From contig NZ_AP023362.1 in the NCBI RefSeq assembly GCF_018326285.1, positions 3,534,001 through 3,598,000 of the forward strand: a DNA stretch of 64,000 nt, given 5' to 3'. This document shows positions 1 through 8,570 of the stretch, one piece after another. The stretch is from Mycolicibacterium sp. TY81. GTDB lineage: Bacteria > Actinomycetota > Actinomycetes > Mycobacteriales > Mycobacteriaceae. Each line of letters opens with the position of its first letter. Position 1 is the stretch's first letter. A model generated the notes under the pieces. It searched no databases and was not told the DNA's origin. It saw nothing but the letters and a program-made list of their open reading frames with translations. The position numbers and the translations under genes are program-made.

Positions 1-1
1 C

Positions 2-487
2 GACGGCTCGATCACCTTGGCGCTGACCACTTTTCTGCGCGTCCTCGCGATCGCACTGCCGTCAGTGATCCTGTTCGCCGACGTCGATCCCACCGAGCTC
101 GCCGACGGGCTCGGGCAGGTACTGAAACTACCGGCCCGGTTTGTGCTCGGCGCGCTGGCCGGCCTGCGTCTGGTCGGATTGCTGGGCCAGGACTGGCAGT
201 ACCTCGGATACGCGCGCCGGGCCCGGGGCGTCGCCGACCACGCGCGGCTGCGCCGCATCGCCGGACAGTCCTTCGCGCTGTTGGTCTTCGCGGTCCGACG
301 CGGGACCAAACTCGCCACCGCGATGGAGGCGCGCGGGTTCGGCGCGCACCGCCACCGGACCTGGGCTCGCCCCTCGCCCTTCGCTGGACGTGAGTTCGCC
401 CTTGTCACAGCTGGATTCACGATCATCGCGGTGGCGATCGCCACGTCGGTCGCCACCGGAGCGTGGAACTTCATTGGTACTCGATGA
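2..487 (+). CDS. ECF transporter transmembrane protein EcfT (3' part only)
   Basis: Membrane scaffold of an energy-coupling-factor vitamin importer, which couples the ATPases to a substrate-binding S component. The gene enters from before the window, so the N terminus is missing and the frame is open from base 2. The visible part has a hydrophobic segment, the short Ala-Arg-Gly coupling motifs typical of the family (ARRARG near 219, MEARGFG near 325) and a last membrane helix. The ATPase and S component must lie upstream. It overlaps the next gene by 14 bases, so the kinase, NMT1-like protein and rhodanese that follow are probably in the same operon. The transported vitamin cannot be read from this part; thiamine precursors are one guess from the neighbours. 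Confidence 0.8.
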   Translation, partial: DGSITLALTTFLRVLAIALPSVILFADVDPTELADGLGQVLKLPARFVLGALAGLRLVGLLGQDWQYLGYARRARGVADHARLRRIAGQSFALLVFAVRRGTKLATAMEARGFGAHRHRTWARPSPFAGREFALVTAGFTIIAVAIATSVATGAWNFIGTR

Positions 488-1031
488 GATTCTGGGGCGC
501 CTCGACGACGCAGCGACGGTGTTGGTCGACGGCCGTTCAGGATCAGGAAAGTCCACGCTGGCAACGCAACTGCACGATGCCTGGTCTGCCAGTGTGGTGG
601 TCCGCCTCGACGACATCTATCCGGGTTGGGACGGATTGTTCTGGGCCGTAGACCACGTGCACCAATCACTGTTGGCACCTCGCGCCGCCGGCGAGGCGGG
701 ACGTTGGCGGAGCTGGGACTGGGCCCGTGAGGTCCCGGGAGATTGGCACCGTGTCGAGTGCGGACAGCGCTTGATCGTCGAAGGCACCGGGGCCCTCACG
801 CCCGCCGGGCGGCGGCTCGCCGATCTGGGCATCTGGGTCGACGCCGACGACGAGGTGCGCAAGCGCCGGGCACTACGCCGCGACGGCGATCTGTACCGGC
901 CGCACTGGGACCGCTGGGCGGCCCAGGAAGAGGAATTCGTCACCCGCTATCGGCCGCGGCGGTGTGCCGACCTGATCGCACTCGCGACGCCGACCGGATT
1001 CGAATTCACCGCTTCGCAAAGGACGTCATGA
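474..1031 (+). CDS. P-loop nucleoside/uridine kinase-like ATP-binding protein
   Basis: A 185-residue protein with a clear Walker A loop (GRSGSGKST, residues about 17-25) followed by a LDDIY segment, as in uridine kinase-like P-loop kinases; a later IVEGTGAL stretch resembles their second strand. The start is taken as TTG 474 because no ATG or GTG occurs in frame before the Walker motif and it overlaps the end of the EcfT gene. Its stop overlaps the ATG of the next gene (ATGA), so the two are translationally coupled. The phosphorylated substrate is unknown; the ECF neighbour would fit salvage of an imported vitamin or nucleoside. Confidence 0.75.
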   Translation: MVLDEILGRLDDAATVLVDGRSGSGKSTLATQLHDAWSASVVVRLDDIYPGWDGLFWAVDHVHQSLLAPRAAGEAGRWRSWDWAREVPGDWHRVECGQRLIVEGTGALTPAGRRLADLGIWVDADDEVRKRRALRRDGDLYRPHWDRWAAQEEEFVTRYRPRRCADLIALATPTGFEFTASQRTS

Positions 1032-1954
1032 CCACCTCGATCTCTTTGGCCCTGGAGTACTTTCATCCGTGGCCGAACTCGGCCGGCTTCTATCTGGCCA
1101 GGCACCGGGGCTGGTACGCCGACGCAGGGATCGAACTGCAGATCCGCACGGTGGACCCCGGCATCGGTGACAGCCTCGAACACCTCGGCCGGCGCCTGGT
1201 GGATCTCGCGGTATTCCCGACCAACCGGCTGCTGGTGCGTACCGAGCGCGGCGAGCCGTTGAAGGCGATCGCCGCGGTGAACCAGCGCGGCTTGGAGACG
1301 ATTCGCACTCTCGTCAGCAGTGGGATCAGCAGTTTGGCCGAGTTGGCCAACAAGCGGGTGGCACTCAATCCGACACCCCGCGGGGTGGCCGTCGTGCGCG
1401 ATCTGGTCGCGCAAGCAGGCGGCGACCCCGATGCCGTCACCCTTGTCGACGTCGGCGCGCGTGAGCTCACCAGTGCCGAATTGGCCGCCGGCGTCGCCGA
1501 CGCCACCTTCGGTTCCTACTGGGCTTGGGACATCCTGCTGAGCGAGCATCCGGACCGCCCGGAGCGCATCTGGCGCGTCGATGAAGAGCTGCCGTTCGGG
1601 TACCACAGCTACCTGCTCGGCGTGCGCGACGACCTCATCGACCGAAATCCGTTGCTGGTCTCCGACTTCCGGGCGATCAGCGAACGAGGTTTCCGCTACG
1701 CCGCCCAGCACCCCGACGAGGCGGCCGACCTGCTGAGCGATGTCATGCCGTACTTCCCAGCAGACGTCATCGACCGCTCACTCGACGCCATCTCCAGCAC
1801 CTGGTTCCACGAGAATTCCTGGGGCACAGTACGTCCCGAGCTCGTCGAGCCGTACGCACACTGGCTCGCCGGGCACGGAATTCTCACTGCGCCCGAACGG
1901 TGGCCTGCGGCGTTCGCGAATATCCCTGCTGTCACGACGGATCCGGCATGGTGA
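1028..1954 (+). CDS. NMT1/THI5-like substrate-binding-type protein without signal peptide
   Basis: A 308-residue protein of the SsuA/THI5-like (NMT1) periplasmic-binding fold. The opening segment with GFYLARHRGWY followed by a DAGI turn is the family signature, as in ThiY-type pyrimidine-binding proteins and eukaryotic THI5. No signal peptide or lipobox is present, so as annotated the protein stays in the cytoplasm, which is unusual for a transporter-binding protein. ATG 1028 overlaps the kinase stop and the 3' end overlaps the rhodanese start. It may bind a thiamine-pyrimidine-like or sulfonate-like ligand, or it may be an enzyme; the sequence alone does not decide. Confidence 0.75.
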   Translation: MTTSISLALEYFHPWPNSAGFYLARHRGWYADAGIELQIRTVDPGIGDSLEHLGRRLVDLAVFPTNRLLVRTERGEPLKAIAAVNQRGLETIRTLVSSGISSLAELANKRVALNPTPRGVAVVRDLVAQAGGDPDAVTLVDVGARELTSAELAAGVADATFGSYWAWDILLSEHPDRPERIWRVDEELPFGYHSYLLGVRDDLIDRNPLLVSDFRAISERGFRYAAQHPDEAADLLSDVMPYFPADVIDRSLDAISSTWFHENSWGTVRPELVEPYAHWLAGHGILTAPERWPAAFANIPAVTTDPAW

Positions 1955-2820
1955 ACTCCGGACCCTTCATCAGCGCTCAGGAGCTTTCCACCGCGCTGGC
2001 GAGCGACGCCACGCCGGTGATTCTCGACGCCAGCCTGGTGCTACACCGCCCACAGGTCGACGGCGACTTCCGCGCGGACAGCGGCCGCAGCGCCTGGGAA
2101 GCCGCGCACCTTCCCGGCGCCCTCCACGTGCAGGTCGACACCGATCTCTCGATCGCCGCCGCGACCCACAATCACCACCCGCCACCACAAGATCTCGCCG
2201 ACCGCCTCGCCCGGTTCGGCATCGGCGCCGACACTCCGACCGTCGTGTACGACAGCACGGGTGGTTTCTGGGCGGCGAGAACCTGGTATCTGTTGCGCTG
2301 GATCGGAATTCCGGTGCGGGTGCTCGACGGCGGACTCGACGCGTGGCGGGCCGCGGGACTTCCCGTGGAATCCGGGTCCGTGCCCGCCCGGCCCGTCGCG
2401 TCGTGGTCGGCACGACCGATACGTGAGGCGTGGATCGATCTCGACGAGCTACGTGAAATCCAATGCCATGCAGGCAATCTGGTATGCGCATTGTCGCCGC
2501 CGGCATTCTCGGGCATCGAACCGACGCGCTACACCCGCCGCGGACACATACCCGGCAGCGTCAACGTGCCGGCCCGCGAACTCTTCGACGACCGTGGCCT
2601 GGTGCGTCCACCCGCGGACATCAGAGAACGCTACCGGGACGCCGGAACGGATCTGGACCGCGAGGTGCTGCTGTACTGCGGCGGCGGTATCTCGGCGACG
2701 GCCAACGCGCTGGCGCTCGCGTCCTGCGGTGTCGAATCGGTCCGCGTCTACGACGGTTCCCTGGAGGAATGGAGCGCTGATCCGACGTTGCCCCTGCAGG
2801 TCGACGACACCGCCCACTAG
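1948..2820 (+). CDS. Sulfurtransferase with two rhodanese domains
   Basis: A 290-residue thiosulfate/3-mercaptopyruvate sulfurtransferase of the SseA type: an N-terminal structural rhodanese domain (residues about 10-140) and a C-terminal catalytic one (about 160-285). The active-site loop is CGGGIS with the nucleophile at Cys244, and the CH2A-like stretch HIPGSVNVP is intact. ATG 1948 lies inside the end of the NMT1-like gene (7-base overlap), so it belongs to the same operon. Sulfur mobilisation would fit thiamine thiazole synthesis or organosulfur use by this operon, but that is inference. It meets the DUF998 gene tail to tail with a 4-base overlap. Confidence 0.88.
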   Translation: MVNSGPFISAQELSTALASDATPVILDASLVLHRPQVDGDFRADSGRSAWEAAHLPGALHVQVDTDLSIAAATHNHHPPPQDLADRLARFGIGADTPTVVYDSTGGFWAARTWYLLRWIGIPVRVLDGGLDAWRAAGLPVESGSVPARPVASWSARPIREAWIDLDELREIQCHAGNLVCALSPPAFSGIEPTRYTRRGHIPGSVNVPARELFDDRGLVRPPADIRERYRDAGTDLDREVLLYCGGGISATANALALASCGVESVRVYDGSLEEWSADPTLPLQVDDTAH

Positions 2821-3497
2821 CACCGCTGCGCGTACCGGTTTCCGATACGAATGCGTTCCCGCGGAACTGGTTTGGGCTGGAGTGGACCGGCGAGCGAGCG
2901 CTCCCCCACCTGTACCCGCCTGGCAAAAACCACAACGACCACCGGCCAGGTCAGCCCTGCCACCGCAGTCAGCCGCTCGGCCAAGCCGAGAAAGACGCCA
3001 TGGTTGGCCTCGTAATAGACCCACAACACCAGGGCACACAGCACCAGCGTCGCGGTCAGCGCCCAACGGGGACGACACACCAGCGGTGTTGTCGACCCGC
3101 TGCTCATACCCAGGATCGGCACCAGGGCCAGCGCGATGAGGCCCCCACCGGCTGCCAGCAGATGGGTACTTTCGTTGGCGCGCACCGTGACCGGAAAGGC
3201 GGCGACGACAAGCCCGCAGCAGCCGGCGGTCGCCAGCGCGATCCGCGCGGACAGCCGCACCACACGCAGTCCCATGGCGGTCGCGATCTGGCACGCCGCG
3301 CTCAACATGAATCCCGCCGTCATGATCCCCTGGCCGCTGCCCCGTCCCGCGAGCACACTCAGCGTTTCCGACAGCGAGTCGTAACTCGTCGTGAGGGCAG
3401 CCCTGGCGAGAATCGCGGCCACCACCAGCACGGCCGGCGCCGCCGCGGCGGTCACCAGCGTCCACCCGGCCGCCCGACACCCTTGATCAACCACCAT
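2817..3497 (-). CDS. DUF998 family membrane protein
   Basis: A 226-residue integral membrane protein with about six hydrophobic helices and the DUF998 pattern: an N-terminal helix, a SLSETLSVLAG-like loop, then an HLLAAGG segment near the middle. Function is unknown for the family. ATG 3497 overlaps the end of the DUF2784 gene upstream by 11 bases, so the two form a two-gene minus-strand unit. The C-terminal tail is basic and probably cytoplasmic. Confidence 0.75.
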   Translation of the reverse strand: MVVDQGCRAAGWTLVTAAAAPAVLVVAAILARAALTTSYDSLSETLSVLAGRGSGQGIMTAGFMLSAACQIATAMGLRVVRLSARIALATAGCCGLVVAAFPVTVRANESTHLLAAGGGLIALALVPILGMSSGSTTPLVCRPRWALTATLVLCALVLWVYYEANHGVFLGLAERLTAVAGLTWPVVVVVFARRVQVGERSLAGPLQPKPVPRERIRIGNRYAQRC

Positions 3498-3864
3498 GAG
3501 AACGCCTCGGCGTTCGATCGTGCCGGCGCCACAGCCCGAGCCACGACGCCAAAATAGCTGCGACCACCACGATTTCAGCCGCGGCTCCCCAGCCGTGTGG
3601 ATACAGCACCCCGGCGACGTGGTGGTCGATGAAACCCGCGCGGGGCAACGGTGACATGCCGGCGCCGTCGCGGGCCCACCGCTCGATCGTGGTCAGCGGA
3701 CATTCGACGACACCGGTGAGGATGATGACGGTCCAGCCGACGATGAGGGCGTGCAACCAGATCGTCGCCGGCCACCGCCACGCCAGGAACCCGCCTCCGA
3801 TGAGATAGCCGAGGAAGGCGAAGTGTGCGGCAACCGCCGCTACTGCGATCGCGGAGTACGGCAT
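3487..3864 (-). CDS. DUF2784 family small membrane protein
   Basis: A 125-residue protein with three or four membrane helices. The FLGYLIGGGFLAWRW stretch and the ECPLTTIE loop are characteristic of DUF2784. The open frame runs far upstream through the antisense of the alcohol dehydrogenase gene, but the family homology begins at ATG 3864 (MPYSAIA), so that start is used. It is followed by the DUF998 gene with a short overlap. No function is established. Confidence 0.78.
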   Translation of the reverse strand: MPYSAIAVAAVAAHFAFLGYLIGGGFLAWRWPATIWLHALIVGWTVIILTGVVECPLTTIERWARDGAGMSPLPRAGFIDHHVAGVLYPHGWGAAAEIVVVAAILASWLGLWRRHDRTPRRSHGG

Positions 3865-3936
3865 CTTCGTGGCCTCTTCGACTGGCGTAGCTGCTGGGAC
3901 GTGGATACCCGCCGCGGAAACCGGCAAACCGTCGGC

Positions 3937-3960
3937 GCACCTACCCGATCGGGTAGGTGC
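3937..3960. promoter_or_regulatory. Perfect 24-bp palindrome with core CCCGATCGGG (putative operator)
   Basis: A perfectly symmetrical 24-bp inverted repeat with no spacer; the central ten bases are CCCGATCGGG (3944-3953). A further half-like element CCTACCC follows at about 3964-3970. It lies about 80 bases before the iron-type alcohol dehydrogenase gene. The same core occurs twice in the other dehydrogenase promoter at 8.5 kb, so it is a likely binding site for the response regulator at 6635-7291 (inference). Confidence 0.65.
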
Positions 3961-4038
3961 CGACCTACCCACGTGCACATTGGTCTGAGCGGCGGCACAC
4001 CGTAGGCTGGGCGTGTTACCTGGATCACAGGATGAGGA

Positions 4039-5259
4039 ATGGGTCTGGTGAGACTCGATGTGATGGCGCCCGCGCAGCTCGCGGCGACGACGGCAGCGAC
4101 GGCCGTGCCGACGCGGCTGTTGAAGTTTCATGCCCCTGAGATCGTGTTCGGTATCGACTCGATGGCGGAGGCTGCGCACGCCGCCGTCCGCCTGGGCGGG
4201 CTGCGGCCCATGCTGGTCACCGACCCCGGGCTGATCGAGGCCGGCTGGGTGGCCGAGCTGGTGGGGCACCTGCGCGCCCAGTGCGTCGAGGCGCACGTGT
4301 GGAGCGCGCTGACCCCGAACCCCAAGGACCACGAGGTGACGGCCGGCCACGAGTTCTACCGATCGCACGGCTGCGATGTGCTCATCGCGTTGGGCGGCGG
4401 CTCGGTGATCGACGCGGCCAAAGGCATCGCGATCCTGGCGGCCAACGGCGGCCACATCCTCGACTACGCCGGAGTCGACAAGGCGACGGCGCCGATCCCG
4501 CCCCTCGTGGTGCTGCCGTCCACGTCGGGTACCGGCGCCGACGTCTCTCAGTTCTGCATCGTCACCGACACGACCCACAACACCAAGATCACCATCCTGG
4601 GCCGCGCCCTGGTCCCCGACATCACCGTCATCGACCCCCGGCTCCTCACCACCATGCCCGAATGGCTCAATGCGGCAACAGGTCTGGATGCGCTGACGCA
4701 CGGCATCGAGGCGTTCGTGTCGCTCGGGCACAACCAGCTGACCGACCACCACGCGCTGCGGTCGGTCGTGATGGTCACCGAGAACCTGGTCACCACCATC
4801 GAGCGGCCACACGACATGCCGGCGCGGGTGCTGATGGCCCAAGCCGCATTGGAAGCGGGTCTCGCGTTCACCAATGCCATCCTGGGGGCCGCGCATGCCA
4901 TGAGCCATCAGGTCGGCGGGCTCCTCGACTTGCCGCACGGCGTCATCAACGGCGTACTGCTCCCCCACGTGGTGCGGTTCAACGCCGAGGCCGACCCGGC
5001 TCCCTTCGCCACCATCGCCACCTGCCTCGGCATCGCCGACAGGCGTGCGCCAGAACTGGAATCCGCACTGGCACTCGCCGATCGGCTCCAAGAGCTGGCC
5101 AGACAGGTCGGCGTGCCGCGCGGGCTCGCCGAGTTGGGGGTACGCGACTCCGACGTACCGGTGTTGGCCCACAACGCCCTTCAAGACGCGTGCCTGAGCA
5201 CCAACCCCCGCCCCATCGACGATGCACAGCTGCGCGCGCTGTTCCGGGCCGCACTATGA
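4039..5259 (+). CDS. Iron-containing (group III) alcohol dehydrogenase
   Basis: A 406-residue NAD(P)-dependent alcohol dehydrogenase of the iron-activated family. It has the nucleotide-binding GGGSVIDAAKG motif, a STSGTGAD loop, and the metal-site region with LDALTHGIEA, GAAHAMSHQ and LPHGVINGVLLP, supplying the Asp and His ligands. ATG 4039 follows a weak GATGAGGA ribosome site; ATG 4063 is an alternative. It overlaps the sensor kinase gene by 4 bases (ATGA), so enzyme and two-component system are one operon. Mycobacteria use related dehydrogenases for methanol and diols, and in pseudomonads an ErcA-type iron dehydrogenase is tied to ethanol-sensing kinases. The substrate here is not known. 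Confidence 0.88.
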   Translation: MGLVRLDVMAPAQLAATTAATAVPTRLLKFHAPEIVFGIDSMAEAAHAAVRLGGLRPMLVTDPGLIEAGWVAELVGHLRAQCVEAHVWSALTPNPKDHEVTAGHEFYRSHGCDVLIALGGGSVIDAAKGIAILAANGGHILDYAGVDKATAPIPPLVVLPSTSGTGADVSQFCIVTDTTHNTKITILGRALVPDITVIDPRLLTTMPEWLNAATGLDALTHGIEAFVSLGHNQLTDHHALRSVVMVTENLVTTIERPHDMPARVLMAQAALEAGLAFTNAILGAAHAMSHQVGGLLDLPHGVINGVLLPHVVRFNAEADPAPFATIATCLGIADRRAPELESALALADRLQELARQVGVPRGLAELGVRDSDVPVLAHNALQDACLSTNPRPIDDAQLRALFRAAL

Positions 5260-6638
5260 CGACCTTGCCCGGCAACCCGGTGGTGCCGCGCCGCGCGACA
5301 GTCCCGGATCTGGACCAACTCACGGGCGTCCGATCCGGCAAGGGCACGTTCTATCCCGAGTTCCGGGTGGCCGCGCAACGCACCGAACGGGTGGTCGCAG
5401 CGCTCGATGCCATCTCCCGCGCTCTGGTGCAGACCGTCAACGGCCCCGAGAACCTGGTGCGGGCCGTCGCCGAGGCAGCCCGTACCCATCTCGGTGCCGA
5501 ATGGGTGCTGTTGGCGCTGGCCGACGGTGCCCTGCCCGAGGCACGGCCCCGTCACCTCATCCTCGACGCCGAGGGGCACGCATACTCCTTCGAAGGCCTG
5601 TCGGGCACCAAACATCCGGTACCGCACCTTCCGGATGCGGTCCTGAACCGGCTCAACGATGTCCTTCGCGGTCAGCTTGCTCAGTTCCGGGTACCCGTCA
5701 TCGAAAGTCACCATTCACACGTCCCGATCGAGCTCGACGGCGGCGTCGTCGGCGCGTTCGCGGCGTGGACACCACCGCACCGGCTGCTCGACGGCATCGA
5801 CGAAGCGGTGATGCGAATCCTGGCCAGTCAGACGGCGGTGGCGCTACAGAACTGTGAACTGTTCCAGCGCTCGCAAACCCTGCTGGCGCAATCCGAGGCG
5901 CGCAATGCGCAGCTGCTGGCGACGCAACGCGAACTCGGTGCGGCACAACGTCATCAGGTGCTGGACTCCGAGCGACACCGCATCGCACGGGAGCTGCACG
6001 ACAGCGTCACACAAACCGTCCTGTCGGCGGGCATGCAGATCGAGGTGTGCCGAAGCGAGGTCGAATCACGTTCCGGTCCAACGGGTCTGGCCGAACGGCT
6101 GGACACGGCGAAAGCGCTGACCCGATCTGCGATCGACCAGCTACGGTCGGCCATCTATGCGCTCAACCATTCTTCCGACGCCGACCGGTCCAGCCTCCCC
6201 GAGTTGCTCGAACAGCTCGCCACCGTGCATATGCCGAAGGATCTGCGGGTGACCCTGCGGGTCGACGGAGATGTCGCCGAACTGCCCAGTGCTGTCGAAC
6301 GGAGCCTGCTTCGGATCGCCGGTGAGGCTCTGTTCAACACCGCGATGCACGGCCGCGCCTCCCGGGCCATCGTGCGATTGAGCTACCGCGCCGCCGGGGT
6401 CACCCTGTCGGTGTCCGACGACGGCATCGGTGACCCGGACAAACTCCGGCTTCGGCTCCGGCTGGCGGACGTCGCGGACCTCGACGGGCATCATCGCGGG
6501 CTGGCCAACATGCTGGCACGGTGCCGCGAATACGGTGGCACCTTCACCGTCGGCCGCTCGCGTATCGGTGGCGTGCGGGTCGTGGCCACCATTCCGCGGG
6601 ACCTAGAAGAAGCTCCGGCCGAAGGAGTCGTGCCATGA
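5256..6638 (+). CDS. Sensor histidine kinase (GAF + HisKA_3 + HATPase)
   Basis: A 460-residue cytoplasmic NarL-type kinase without membrane helices. Residues about 45-210 form a GAF-like sensing region, a coiled segment follows, then the HisKA_3 dimerisation motif RIARELHDSVTQT with the phospho-accepting His248. A HATPase domain has the DDGIGD box. ATG 5256 overlaps the dehydrogenase stop and the gene overlaps its response regulator by 4 bases. The alcohol dehydrogenase, kinase, regulator arrangement resembles the mycobacterial MnoSR methanol/propanediol system and alcohol-responsive kinases elsewhere; the ligand is inferred, not shown. Confidence 0.9.
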   Translation: MTTLPGNPVVPRRATVPDLDQLTGVRSGKGTFYPEFRVAAQRTERVVAALDAISRALVQTVNGPENLVRAVAEAARTHLGAEWVLLALADGALPEARPRHLILDAEGHAYSFEGLSGTKHPVPHLPDAVLNRLNDVLRGQLAQFRVPVIESHHSHVPIELDGGVVGAFAAWTPPHRLLDGIDEAVMRILASQTAVALQNCELFQRSQTLLAQSEARNAQLLATQRELGAAQRHQVLDSERHRIARELHDSVTQTVLSAGMQIEVCRSEVESRSGPTGLAERLDTAKALTRSAIDQLRSAIYALNHSSDADRSSLPELLEQLATVHMPKDLRVTLRVDGDVAELPSAVERSLLRIAGEALFNTAMHGRASRAIVRLSYRAAGVTLSVSDDGIGDPDKLRLRLRLADVADLDGHHRGLANMLARCREYGGTFTVGRSRIGGVRVVATIPRDLEEAPAEGVVP

Positions 6639-7291
6639 CCGTTGACACCAGCACCGGGACCATCCGCCTTGCACTGGTGGACGACCACGCCATCCTTCGC
6701 CAGGGGCTGCGGTCATTACTGGAGCGCGAGGACGACCTTGTGGTGGTCGGCGAGGCCTCCAGCGAACCGGAAGCCGTGGCCATGGTCGCGGCGACGCAAC
6801 CCGATGTGGTGCTGGTCGATCTGAAACTCTCGGCAGGATCGGACTTCGAGGGATTGTCCTTGTGCACCAGGCTTTCCGGCGCCCATCCCGACCTCGGCCT
6901 GCTCGTGCTGACCACGTTTCTCGATGAGGACCTGGTGGTACGTGCGGTGCACGCCGGAGCGCGCGGCTACGTGGTCAAGGACGTCGACACCACCGAACTG
7001 GTGCGGGCGATCCGCGCCATCTCCGCCGGGCAGAGCGCGTTCGACTCGCGCAGCGCCGCGGCTGTGGTCCGCTCGCTCAGCGGACGCGGCGATCAGCGCG
7101 AGAAGCTGACCGACCGGGAGATCGAAGTGTTGCGGCTGCTCGCGGCGGGGCTGTCGAACCACAAAATCGGTGAGCAGCTGTACATCTCGGCGACGACCGC
7201 CAAGTTCCACGTCAGCAACATCATGCGCAAGCTCGACGTCAGCCGGCGCGCCGAGGCCGTGTACGCGGCCAGTAAACGCGGACTGATCTAG
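6635..7291 (+). CDS. LuxR/NarL-family response regulator
   Basis: A 218-residue regulator. The receiver domain has the acidic pair at Asp16-Asp17 (LVDDH) and the phospho-acceptor Asp62 (VLVDLKL); the C-terminal LuxR-type helix-turn-helix (about 155-215) starts at LTDREIEVLRLLAAG. It is coupled by ATGA overlap to its kinase. The likely targets are the promoters carrying CCCGATCGGG palindromes at 3.9 and 8.5 kb, which flank this operon on both sides. The stop codon lies inside the terminator stem. Confidence 0.92.
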   Translation: MTVDTSTGTIRLALVDDHAILRQGLRSLLEREDDLVVVGEASSEPEAVAMVAATQPDVVLVDLKLSAGSDFEGLSLCTRLSGAHPDLGLLVLTTFLDEDLVVRAVHAGARGYVVKDVDTTELVRAIRAISAGQSAFDSRSAAAVVRSLSGRGDQREKLTDREIEVLRLLAAGLSNHKIGEQLYISATTAKFHVSNIMRKLDVSRRAEAVYAASKRGLI

Positions 7292-7319
7292 GCCGACGAT
7301 CTTCGTCGGCCTAGATCAG
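7283..7319. terminator. Strong bidirectional hairpin terminator
   Basis: A perfect 17-bp stem (7283-7299 with 7303-7319) and a 3-base loop, between the convergent response regulator and zinc alcohol dehydrogenase genes. There is no U-tract, as is common for mycobacterial intrinsic terminators. The regulator's TAG stop is within the left arm. Confidence 0.8.
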
Positions 7320-7353
7320 CTGGTGTGGATGTAGGGGTTGACCCTATGTGCCG

Positions 7354-8421
7354 CTAGGCATTTCGGTAGTCGATGACGATGCGACCGTCGATCTGTCCCT
7401 GTTCCATCCGTGCGAACACATCATTGATCTCGTCGAGGCGCGCGCTGGTGACGGTCGGCTTGATCAGGCCGCGTGCGTAGAAGTCCAGTGCCTCGGCCAT
7501 GTCTTGCCGCGTTCCGACGATCGACCCGCGGATGGTGAGGCCCTTGAGGACGATGTCGAAGATCGGGGCCGGGAAGTCGCCCGGCGGCAGGCCGTTGAAC
7601 ACGATGGTGCCACCGCGCCGGGCCAGTGCGATCGCCTGGCCGAACGCCTGCGGGTGCACCGCGGTGACCAGGACACCGTGGACACCGCCGGTGGCCTGCT
7701 GCACCGACTCCACCACGTCGCTGGTACGGGCATTGATGGCGACCTCGGCGCCGAGGCGGGTGGCGAGCGCGAGCTTGGCGTCGTCGACATCGATCGCCAC
7801 CACGCGAAGCCCCATCGCGCGCGCGTACTGAACGGCGATGTGTCCCAGCCCGCCGATGCCGGAGATCGCCACCCACTGGCCGGGCCGCGTGTCGGTGACC
7901 TTGAGTCCCTTGTAGACGGTGACGCCGGCGCACAGGATCGGCGCGATCTCCAGCGGGTCGGCGCCGTCGGGGATCCGCGCCGCATAGTCCGCGTTGACGA
8001 GCATGTAGGTGCCGAAACTTCCGTTGACGGAATAGCCGCCGTTGCGCTGACTTTCGCACAAGGTCTCCCAGCCCGTCCGGCAGTATTCGCAGCGGCCGCA
8101 CGCCGACCACAGCCAGGCGTTGCCGACCTTGTCGCCGACCGCCAGGTCAACCACGCCCTCACCGAGTGCCACGACCGTGCCGTAGCCTTCATGCCCCGGC
8201 ACGAACGGCGGCTGCGGCTTCACCGGCCAATCACCATGTGCGGCATGTAAATCCGTGTGGCAGACACCGGATGTCTCGAGCTTGACCAGGGCTTCGCCAT
8301 AGCCTGGCGTCGGCAGTTGCAGATCGTGCACCTGCAGCGGCATGCCGAAGTCGGTGACGACCGCGGCCCGCATGGTGTCGGCGTGTCCCGCCACAGTTTC
8401 AGTGGCCAGTGTCTGTGTCAT
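7354..8421 (-). CDS. Zinc-dependent alcohol dehydrogenase (AdhP type)
   Basis: A 355-residue medium-chain NAD-dependent dehydrogenase. Catalytic zinc ligands are at Cys54 (GVCHTDLH) and His77-Glu78 (PGHEG); the structural zinc loop is CGRCEYC and the Rossmann motif GIGGLGH. It resembles propanol-preferring AdhP enzymes. ATG 8421 has a good GGAGTG ribosome site; the open frame extends further but without support. It is divergent from the short-chain acid transporter and shares a promoter region holding two CCCGATCGGG palindromes, linking it to the two-component system next door. Role: oxidation of a short alcohol, probably the second dehydrogenase of the same regulon. Confidence 0.92.
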   Translation of the reverse strand: MTQTLATETVAGHADTMRAAVVTDFGMPLQVHDLQLPTPGYGEALVKLETSGVCHTDLHAAHGDWPVKPQPPFVPGHEGYGTVVALGEGVVDLAVGDKVGNAWLWSACGRCEYCRTGWETLCESQRNGGYSVNGSFGTYMLVNADYAARIPDGADPLEIAPILCAGVTVYKGLKVTDTRPGQWVAISGIGGLGHIAVQYARAMGLRVVAIDVDDAKLALATRLGAEVAINARTSDVVESVQQATGGVHGVLVTAVHPQAFGQAIALARRGGTIVFNGLPPGDFPAPIFDIVLKGLTIRGSIVGTRQDMAEALDFYARGLIKPTVTSARLDEINDVFARMEQGQIDGRIVIDYRNA

Positions 8422-8527
8422 CGGTTCACTCCATTCATGAGAATTGTTGCGGGGAAGGTGTTGAGGTTCTGATTGGCGCAAAGCTGATAGCACACAACGC
8501 TATTGACAGCGACGTGCCGCCACATGC

Positions 8528-8537
8528 CCCGATCGGG
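8528..8537. promoter_or_regulatory. CCCGATCGGG palindrome, distal copy
   Basis: The same 10-bp core as the palindrome at 3944-3953, placed in the divergent promoter between the zinc dehydrogenase and the transporter. It is 46 bp centre to centre from the second copy at 8574-8583. Putative response-regulator site. Confidence 0.5.
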
Positions 8538-8570
8538 CCGAGTACCGGACCTGCCCGGGCGGGCCGGGTA

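Noticed and set aside
3865..5184. Long minus-strand frame extending the DUF2784 gene through the alcohol dehydrogenase
   Set aside because: It is antisense to a clear enzyme gene, has low-complexity translation, and DUF2784 homology begins at ATG 3864.
7348..8250. 300-codon plus-strand frame over the zinc alcohol dehydrogenase
   Set aside because: Antisense shadow of a strongly supported enzyme; no domain in its translation, typical of high-GC DNA.
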